NCBI GenBank assembly: GCA_022578965.1
Contig: MU400545.1
Span: 248,001-312,000 of the forward strand
From: Xylaria sp. FL1777
Taxonomy: Eukaryota > Ascomycota > Sordariomycetes > Xylariales > Xylariaceae
Direction: 5' to 3'
Length of the DNA stretch: 64,000 nucleotides
This document shows positions 57,133 to 64,000 of the stretch, one piece after another. Made by a program: the position numbers and the translations under genes. The first letter of the stretch is position 1, and every line of letters starts with the position of its first letter. Below the pieces are notes generated by a model. The model was given only the letters and a program-made list of their open reading frames with translations, was not told where the DNA came from and made no database searches.

Positions 57133-57939
57133 TCAAGTAATCTTCGCAGTGGGGGGTTTATCTGAACCGGGTGCTCGGGGATCATCCTTATGTCGAAAAA
57201 GCTGCCTTTCCCCGAGATCTCCTGCGGCGGTCATTTCTAAACCGGAAGACCTATCCGAAAACATATTCTTGCCACCCTCTTCAAGGATTCTATTCTCATC
57301 ATCGTCCTTCTTGAACTTCTCGGGATTTTTCATTTTCTTCCAGAGCCAGAGTCGCATTCCAGGGAAAAGCCACTGGCCTATGGCGACCAGAATGGCCACA
57401 AAAGGTAGACTTATACCAACTCCCAAGGCAATTCTATCTGAGGCACTGAGGCTGCCTTCGACACCATAATTCCCACCACTGTCCCGGATCACGCAGTCCG
57501 CACTTCCGGCGAGATGGATATTAAAGAACTTAGGGAGATATACCCAGCCATTCTCATCCTCGCAGCAAGATGCATTCGTGCCTATGCAGTATGGCGTGCT
57601 ATAGCCATACCTGCATTGCCACACGTGGACATAGGAGCCATAGTCAATCGTATCAGGCCACTTCAATCCGTGACTGCAAGCTTCGGGCCAATCTGGTCGC
57701 GTACAACCTTGGAAGGTAAACCCATTGAATGCATCGAGACCAAGACATACGCCATTGCCCATGCATAAGTCCACCTCGGAACAGCAATTGCTAACTTCAG
57801 CACTAAGATCACAGGGTATGAATTTGGGGCGTCCCGGGCTTTGAATTATGGGCTCGCCTGTTATGTGATAGCATGTCCGTAGCGTAGAGGCAAGAGCCAC
57901 GAAGGCTTGTAGGAGGAGTATGATGAAAGATATCAACAT
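57133..57939 (-). CDS. Cys-rich single-pass membrane protein, function unknown
   Basis: A single exon of 268 aa. A signal peptide (LISFIILLLQAFVALAS) is followed by an ectodomain of about 150 residues with at least 14 cysteines, including NCCSEVDLCMGNGVCLG and ASCCEDENGW. One membrane helix follows at about residues 180-200 (ALGVGISLPFVAILVAIGQW), then a charged cytosolic tail of about 70 residues. This layout recurs across ascomycetes as an unnamed family. It could be a wall or environmental sensor, but no function is established and I do not assign one. The start at 57939 is the only one giving a signal peptide. Confidence 0.78.
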   Translation of the reverse strand: MLISFIILLLQAFVALASTLRTCYHITGEPIIQSPGRPKFIPCDLSAEVSNCCSEVDLCMGNGVCLGLDAFNGFTFQGCTRPDWPEACSHGLKWPDTIDYGSYVHVWQCRYGYSTPYCIGTNASCCEDENGWVYLPKFFNIHLAGSADCVIRDSGGNYGVEGSLSASDRIALGVGISLPFVAILVAIGQWLFPGMRLWLWKKMKNPEKFKKDDDENRILEEGGKNMFSDRSSGLEMTAAGDLGERQLFRHKDDPRAPGSDKPPTAKIT

Positions 57940-60644
57940 GGATCAGAAATCAAAAGGTCAAAGACATGTTATATCTATGTGCCTAGTACGATGAATTATA
58001 TAAGATGCGATGAGTTGCCATAAAGCAGACACTACCATCTTCTTCAGCTTTATAGCATGAATACTGTTTCCTTAAGAAGTCCGGCCCAGGCTTCCCGCAG
58101 CGCCCGTCTGCGCTGTAACATTGCGAAGGTCAAGGGTAAGGCCTGCCACCGGTCTTCACTGCCACCGCCACGGTGAAAGCTTGGTAAAAGCTTCGAGCAC
58201 GGGTATCTCACTGCCAATACCATTGGTTGCTTTTCATTTCAGTATTGTGTAGCAGTACCGGTACTTCGAAGAAAAAAAGGCTCGTTCCGGAATCCGTTGC
58301 AAGCAGTAATATTGATTATAGCAACAAAAGACATATACTAAGTTAACTGTACGATAAAGAGGTATCTTTCCATTAAGAAAGCAATAAGGCAGGAGATTAC
58401 CTAGAGAGCTATATATTTAATAATAGGAGTGCCTTCTACCACGTCAGATCTCACCATCTTGGGCCATAATATTCATGAATTAACCATTTCCCTCTATGGC
58501 CGAGGATTTACTCAATTAATTATTATAGCCTTTTTTCTCTAAAGCGCTTCATTGCAGCTGAATCTCTGAGAGTGTGGCTTACATACTGAAACGAATCTGC
58601 CAGCTGCATGATCCAGGCCCTCTGAATATCGAGTCTCCCTATACTTCACCGATTTCATGCGACGTTTGGCGGTTTTCGGTGGGCTTTATTACAGGCTATT
58701 ATACCACGCTGGCCTTAATCTTTACATACCGGTACTTTGTATTTTCGTGGTAAGGCTTCTTGTCTAAGATGTAACCTTGGATAGCGCTCTGAGTCCCTGA
58801 GTGGCGAATGGTCTGACTTAATAAGCCACTTCAGGTACTACACCTAACTAAGAAGCACTAAGGACACAAACGTCATGTTTACGTATATATTGAGGTATCT
58901 CCTATCTCCATTTTATCCATCAAGTAATCAAGGTAAACAGTCAAATTGAATGAAACACTCATATATCTCCCATATTCAATTCCGAGTCTACAGTGAAGGG
59001 AGAATAAACGCCAGCCATTCCTAAAATCAGATCATCCAACATGCATGCAACTTGCTCTAGAGATCTATTCGGGACAAGTCTAGCTGTAGCTTAGCAAGTT
59101 GTTATACATGATCTAATCAATAACACAATATCGCTGATTACTGCACTACCTGCTCTTGAACATCTTGGAGGACCACCCGTAAGCCGCAGGTTGTAACTTA
59201 CCAACCTATTCTTGGCCAACTTCCTGGAGTTGATTATAAGTTAGACTAAAGCAAGAAATTTTCTTTCATGACTCCTACTTGGGAGTAGTAGCAAGGGCTG
59301 TTTGTCTTAATTAGACGCGAGATTACACCTAATCCGAATATTTAAGCAACTTACAACTATCCATGCCGAGAACAGTAAAATGCCTTGAAAATATGTCAGT
59401 AGGTCCCCAGATGTGGGGTTTCTTATGTGGTATTAATCTTTGAAGAACTATTTATAAAGGATTGAGATTCATGTCTAGACCTACACAGGAAACATATTCA
59501 CCTTTCGTTCTAGACATTCGCTGAGCTTTTAACTCCAGCACGACGGATGACTTACCTATCTAAGCCAACACGCAGACCTTATCGTTCGTATCACAGAAGT
59601 CAATTACTTGGATTACCAATTCTACGAAATATTAGTTTACCTTTGGTAGTGTTGTGCTTAAATGTTGTAACATATTGATAACATTGTAGGTTAGTGGAAC
59701 GTCGATGCCATCTCCCCGAGCATTCTACTTTAAAGTTCCATATATTCTTCTACCAGAAAATTGGGTATCTTCTTGGTCAAATGAAGTCATTGACTGGCTA
59801 CATGTAGTCTGTTCTTAATTTAGAAGAAAACCACGTTTCCACCGTTAGTGATATGATGATGCTTGATGTTGCAATTTGGGAGACAAGGCGCACCATTTCA
59901 CAAGATCTATAAGTCGTTATCATAGATCAGCCAATGCGTCGAGTTTCTTCGAACCGTGGCCCCAATTCCAGCGTCAATATGCTTAATAGCCCAAAGATAT
60001 GCTTCAATCCTTCCATAGCAGTATAGTCGGGAAAAAAACAACCTTAATAAGAAAACGTACCTAGAAAGACAATGAAGCATACTCACTCACCCATAGTATC
60101 TATTTATTAGCTGCTGTCTGAGATCATAAAATTCATACCAAGCGTAGTATAACAACGGTACCGACTCAATTGTTAATAGCACTAACTCAAATTGAAATAC
60201 CGGTGGGCTGAAATTCCGCTCCGGGGTGGTGTCCTAGTTGCGCACTAATCGCAACGGGCTCCCGGTCTCAGAGTTTGATGTTGTCTTCTACTCTCGGGGT
60301 AACTCTGGCCGAATTTCCGGCTTGACTCGACGTCTAAGGATCGGCCCTCCACGCATCCCTAGATGCCAAGTCTCTCGGCATGAGAATGAACGGCCCGGGC
60401 GATACTGTCTAAGGGCTCGTATGTATGACTAATTTATCTAGATATTAACCAAACTCACCTACCACTCCCATGAAATAGGAATTGTCGATGTCATACATCA
60501 TCTATTAACAGTCTATGTCATGTATAGCTTATTTATTATTGTTATCAAAAGCCAGTATATACCATTCCAAATCCCAGATTAGCGATGATAATATAAATTC
60601 TCACCTTTATCCAGCTCGGCAGGATCTAGACGTCTAGGCATCGC
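57940..60644. other. Gene desert, about 2.7 kb
   Basis: AT-rich with no ORF worth calling. A more GC-rich island at about 60195-60420 covers a 64-codon ORF (60238-60432) without family features; it may be a gene relic. Confidence 0.5.
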
Positions 60645-61565
60645 CTAATCACTCTCTTCTCCCTCACTCACCTCGTCCTGCTTAAAGACAACCTTCTCGC
60701 AGAGTTGGAGACACTGCCTAACTGGTAATCCCACCACATTATCCACGCTGCCCTCAATCTTTTCTACAAGCATCATACCCCCTATGCCCTGAATAGCATA
60801 GCCACCCGCCTTGTCGACGCCCTCGCGCGTCCTTACGTAAGCATCAATGACGTCGTCCGGCAATCCCTCGCTCGCCTTCGCAAATGTGACCTTTGTCTCC
60901 TCGATATGACTCGAGATAGAATATCCTGGGAAGCTCGCGTCCGCCTTAGGCGCGATACAGCAAACGGCAGTCAAAACGCGGTGGGTCCGCGTATCCCGAA
61001 GATGTCGCAGCATGCGCTTGTGGGCCTGCTCAGAAGGCGGCTTCTCAAGGATACCTCCATCCCTCGTTACGATCACCGTGTCAGCCGCTATGACAAGGTC
61101 GGGATCCTTGGACCCGGGGCCCCCATTCTGCGCAGTCTGCCCAGTTTCACCATTCCCCGTCTCCCTCTCCGCTGCTTCGGTCGCCTGCTCCACTTGCCTG
61201 ATAGCTGTTTGGTATACGTCGAGGGCTTTCTGCTGGGCCGTTGACGATACGTATTCAAAGGCACCCATCTGGTCCTTCGGGAGATTCTCTGGCTTCGCCG
61301 AGGGCATGATTTCGATGTTTGGAAGTCCAATCTGTGCGAGAAGGGCTCGACGTCTTGGAGAGGCGGAGGCAAGGATGACACGATGTGTCTGCATATATTT
61401 CAGGATAGGCAACTCGAAAGCAACTAAGGGGGGCGGACGGCGCCCCTGGGGAGGAGCTTGTTGCAACTGGCGGACAGGCAGGCTTTGCTCTTTCGCCAAG
61501 GGTGCGTAGGCGGGCGGCGGATCGGCCGGGACGTCGTGCGAAGAAAGGGGCTGTGATTTCTCCAT
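60645..61565 (-). CDS. Maf-type nucleotide pyrophosphatase
   Basis: A single exon of 306 aa. The Maf fold starts with RVILASASPRRRALLAQIG at about residue 62. The catalytic Asp lies in LVIAADTVIV, followed by ILEKP. The end has DKAGGYAIQGIGG and SVDNVVGLPV. Maf proteins hydrolyse non-canonical or modified nucleoside triphosphates, cleaning the nucleotide pool. The N-terminal 55 residues are Pro-rich and probably disordered. A Gly/Gln/Thr-rich insert lies between the first two core blocks (about residues 130-155), longer than in bacterial Maf. GC-rich coding sequence; a housekeeping gene. Confidence 0.93.
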   Translation of the reverse strand: MEKSQPLSSHDVPADPPPAYAPLAKEQSLPVRQLQQAPPQGRRPPPLVAFELPILKYMQTHRVILASASPRRRALLAQIGLPNIEIMPSAKPENLPKDQMGAFEYVSSTAQQKALDVYQTAIRQVEQATEAAERETGNGETGQTAQNGGPGSKDPDLVIAADTVIVTRDGGILEKPPSEQAHKRMLRHLRDTRTHRVLTAVCCIAPKADASFPGYSISSHIEETKVTFAKASEGLPDDVIDAYVRTREGVDKAGGYAIQGIGGMMLVEKIEGSVDNVVGLPVRQCLQLCEKVVFKQDEVSEGEESD

Positions 61566-62311
61566 GGCGAGCTATGCTATTTTCTAGGCTCCTCGGGGCG
61601 AAGGTAGACGTGAATGGTAGAGATGTAGAAGTATGGGTTCAATGGCTAGCCAATTGTCTCCTTAGTCAAGCCTCAAGCCTAATGAAAGTTGTGAGGGAGA
61701 AAGGTGTTATGTCGGTGACGGTGACGACGAAGAAAAGTTGAATGTGGATGATAGAGAAGGTAGTGAACTTGTAGGGAGTTGTAGTGTTAGGTCAGTTAGA
61801 TACCCTACCTACCTTACAGCACGCTAGATAGGTACCTAGGGGTAATAGTGGCTCCCCTCAAGCTTGTGATTTGAGTTAGGTACTGTAGATCAGTAATTAG
61901 ACCCCAGGATACTAGCCACTAGCCACACTGCTGTGTATCTCGTCATGTGGCTTGCCGGAGTGGGCCGTCCAGGCTATTTGGCCAACTGCTAACTTTAGGT
62001 GGAGCAGCTATCACATGCATGGCCATCATCGTCACTTGCCTCAAATTGTACTTCAGCATATGAGCCGCCGCATGGAATCGACTGCCCAGAGTCCCGGTGA
62101 GGTTAGAGTTAGAACCATCATTATTGCCGAGCCATGTAATACCGCAAATCCGTAACCATTGATTCCTTTTGTTGCTGTACACACGTCTAATATTACGGGC
62201 CAATCACTCTCTGCTGTTGCTTGCCTTATCTCTTCATATGGCACACCTCTTCTCAACAAGCAGACGAAACAGCCCGGCTTTCGCTTCTATATATACTCAT
62301 CATAGAGACAC
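61566..62311. other. Divergent promoter region
   Basis: Between the Maf gene and the bHLH gene. TACC/GGTA motifs cluster at 61800-61850 (GGTACCTAGG). No gene is seen. Confidence 0.5.
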
Positions 62312-62969
62312 ATGGCAGAGAATGGATCGAAATCCCCGCAAGACGGGGATAGTCAGGTTCTCGGTCCCGACGAAAAGCCGCGCTTGACAGAAGAGGAGAA
62401 AAAGCAAAATCATATCGCATCAGGTACTCATGACGACGTCTGGATGTCCCATGTGTAAGATCTCATTGCTGATTATCCGAAATAAGAACAAAAACGCCGT
62501 GAGGCAATCAGGGCTGGCTTTGACCGTCTCTGTGAACTTGTACCTGGTCTAGAAGGACAGGGACGATCCGAGGGACTCGTTCTGAAGATGACAATCGCGT
62601 ATATAAAGATCCTTCTCAGGAGACGTCGCGAATTGGTCACGGCGGCAGAGGCCCGAGGCGAGCATGTTTCCAAAGAGCTGAGAGAGTATGTCTTTGTTCA
62701 ACCTAGTAGCGAAGTTCATAACTGACATCACTTATCAAGACCGCTTGCCGTCTTGGAAAGACTGGAAGAACAAGAGCAACAGTGCGTATTCCATAATTGT
62801 TTTATGTTCCGGCTTAGCCACAGTTTTGCTTCCCTATGTCATGCCTCCAATTCTCCTGACCTTCGCAAGATCGGTCAAAACGTCACCACATGGAGGTAAA
62901 TTTTTCTGACTCGCGACTCCTAGGAGAGAGCTCAACCAAGAAGCGGAAACGAATGGAGACGATAGCTAA
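62312..62969 (+). CDS. bHLH transcription factor resembling Ino4
   Basis: Exons 62312-62423, 62487-62685 and about 62740-62785 are clear. The first splice rebuilds the basic region as QNHIASEQKRREAIRAGFDRL, with helix 1 ending ELVPGL, loop EGQGRSEG, and helix 2 LVLKMTIAYIKILLRRRREL. The SEQKRRE basic motif and the short loop match yeast Ino4 and its filamentous relatives, which pair with another bHLH on E-boxes of phospholipid genes. A coiled helix follows in exon 3 (LAVLERLEEQEQQ). The C-terminal end is uncertain. A last exon reading ELNQEAETNGDDS to the stop at 62967-62969 is one option; reading through to 62898, or an exon near 62890-63093, are others. Small, probably nuclear. Confidence 0.8.
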
Positions 62970-63234
62970 GAACCTTCAGCCCAACAAGCCACGCAAGTTT
63001 TACGCAAAGAGTCGAAATTTTAGGCTAGACAGTCCCCCGACCAACATCCATCGAGACTTTGGCACGCCTCTTGAGGATCTGAGCCCAGAGTAGTGTTACT
63101 TCCCGGAACTCACATAATTCAAGCTTACTTGCAATGAATATGATGCTCAGGAATTATGGAGTATACCTTACAGGCCCTCGCATACCAGATCTTAATCTCT
63201 GGCAAGGATTGAGGAGCCACTATTTGTACATGAT

Positions 63235-64000
63235 TCACAGATAAGCGTCTGCTTGCGCTTTGAGTATTTTGAGTAACTCCGATGGTAACATGTCTATCCG
63301 TTCCCGTCTTGGTGCGTCGCTGTCGCTTTCTAGACGTGACAAGTCACACGTAATAGTCCCACTGGACAGCTGTCGTGGCCCAGCTGTAAGGATGACACTA
63401 TAACCCTTGGCCTGTGCCTGATGCGCTTTGACTCCAACAGGCACCTGCCGGTGGTCGATATCTACCACAAAGTTGGTCGCTTGACTCACGGGCTTTTCCG
63501 GCGAACCTTGCCCGCCCATAAGTACACTCTGAACTGCTTTAGCATGGTCTATAACGGACTCGCTGTCGTTGATAGTAACAATCATAACCTGTCTGGGATT
63601 CAGCCAGAAAGGCCAGTTCCCATTGTAATGCTCAATCAGTAGGGCCATCAGGCGTTCTACGGAGCCCAGGACAGCTCGATGGACCAGCACTGGGGTAACG
63701 AGACCGGTTTCATTCAGCGCATCGGGATCTGTCGTGGTTTCCCCGCGCCGTTCGTATTCGGGTGCCGGGGCGACGTATCCTAATTCAAATCGTTTCGGTA
63801 GTTGGAAATCAAGCTGGATGGTTGCTGTCTGATGCTCTTTCCCGTCGGAATCCCGCAAAATGATATCGATCTTAGGGCCATAGAAGGCGCCGTCTCCCTC
63901 GTTTATCGTCCAATCTTGTCCAGATGTGCTCAGTGCTCTTTTCAACGCTCCTTCAGCAGTTTCCCACTCCTCGAGGGTTCCTATATAGTGATGTTGCGGT
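63235..64000 (-). CDS. Threonyl-tRNA synthetase, C-terminal part (runs off the window)
   Basis: Partial: the stop is at 63235 and the frame stays open to the right edge. The visible part covers the end of the class II catalytic domain: TINEGDGAFYGPKIDI, TIQLDFQLPKRFELGY, and motif 3 HRAVLGSVERLMALLIEH. The anticodon-binding domain follows (WPFWLNPRQVMIVTIND, ending KAQADAYL). This order is diagnostic for ThrRS, which charges tRNA-Thr. Whether it is the cytosolic or mitochondrial enzyme depends on the missing N-terminus. No intron is seen in this part. Confidence 0.93.
   Translation of the reverse strand, partial: PQHHYIGTLEEWETAEGALKRALSTSGQDWTINEGDGAFYGPKIDIILRDSDGKEHQTATIQLDFQLPKRFELGYVAPAPEYERRGETTTDPDALNETGLVTPVLVHRAVLGSVERLMALLIEHYNGNWPFWLNPRQVMIVTINDSESVIDHAKAVQSVLMGGQGSPEKPVSQATNFVVDIDHRQVPVGVKAHQAQAKGYSVILTAGPRQLSSGTITCDLSRLESDSDAPRRERIDMLPSELLKILKAQADAYL

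Noticed and set aside
63200..63234. Terminator-like structure between the bHLH and ThrRS genes
   Set aside because: No convincing hairpin was found, and fungal genes do not use bacterial-style terminators.
1..64000. CRISPR array, polyketide synthase, NRPS or terpene cyclase
   Set aside because: None is visible: there are no regularly spaced repeats and no long multidomain ORF other than the ABC exporter.

Overview
This window looks like nuclear DNA of a filamentous ascomycete. Most genes carry short GT-AG introns of about 50-140 nt, which can be placed here by reading frame, phase and protein continuity. The gene families are typical of such fungi: an AA9 lytic polysaccharide monooxygenase, a CE15 glucuronoyl esterase, tyrosinase, Zn2Cys6 and fungal bZIP regulators, a PTH11/rhodopsin-like membrane protein and a meroterpenoid-type UbiA prenyltransferase. 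The abundant TACCTAGGTA-like intergenic motifs and the gene set suggest Sordariomycetes, but that placement is only a guess. No bacterial-style operons, CRISPR arrays or rRNA genes were seen, and I could not support any tRNA gene.

Layout. (1) 0.8-9 kb: secreted plant-biomass genes (tyrosinase, CE15, AA9 LPMO) with an NmrA-like reductase. (2) 9-15.5 kb: a full-length Ste6-type ABC exporter and a PBDC1/Ypl225w-like housekeeping protein. (3) 16.5-27.5 kb: FAD monooxygenase, MFS exporter, aldo/keto reductase and Zn2Cys6 regulator, all on the plus strand, with a small TIR element between the first two. (4) 27.5-33.3 kb: a gene desert. (5) 33.3-43 kb: bZIP factor, HSL-type hydrolase, DAO-type FAD oxidase, gamma-glutamylcyclotransferase-like protein and PTH11-like membrane protein. 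(6) 43.4-47.3 kb: alpha/beta hydrolase, LaeA-like methyltransferase and UbiA prenyltransferase, all on the plus strand. (7) 48-49 kb: GH5 glycosidase, then a 4 kb desert with a diverged direct repeat. (8) 53-64 kb: Rei1-like C-terminal paralog, phytanoyl-CoA-dioxygenase-like enzyme, Cys-rich membrane protein, second desert, Maf-type pyrophosphatase, Ino4-like bHLH factor and the C-terminal part of a threonyl-tRNA synthetase that runs off the right edge.

How the genes may work together. The left end has enzymes that could cooperate on lignocellulose: CE15 cuts lignin-glucuronoxylan esters, and tyrosinase-derived diphenols can feed electrons to an AA9 LPMO. The 43-47 kb trio is the best candidate for an undescribed system: a membrane prenyltransferase of the fungal meroterpenoid class sits beside a methyltransferase and a hydrolase, but no polyketide synthase, NRPS or terpene cyclase lies within the window. 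Exon boundaries below come from reading only; no alignment or RNA data were available.
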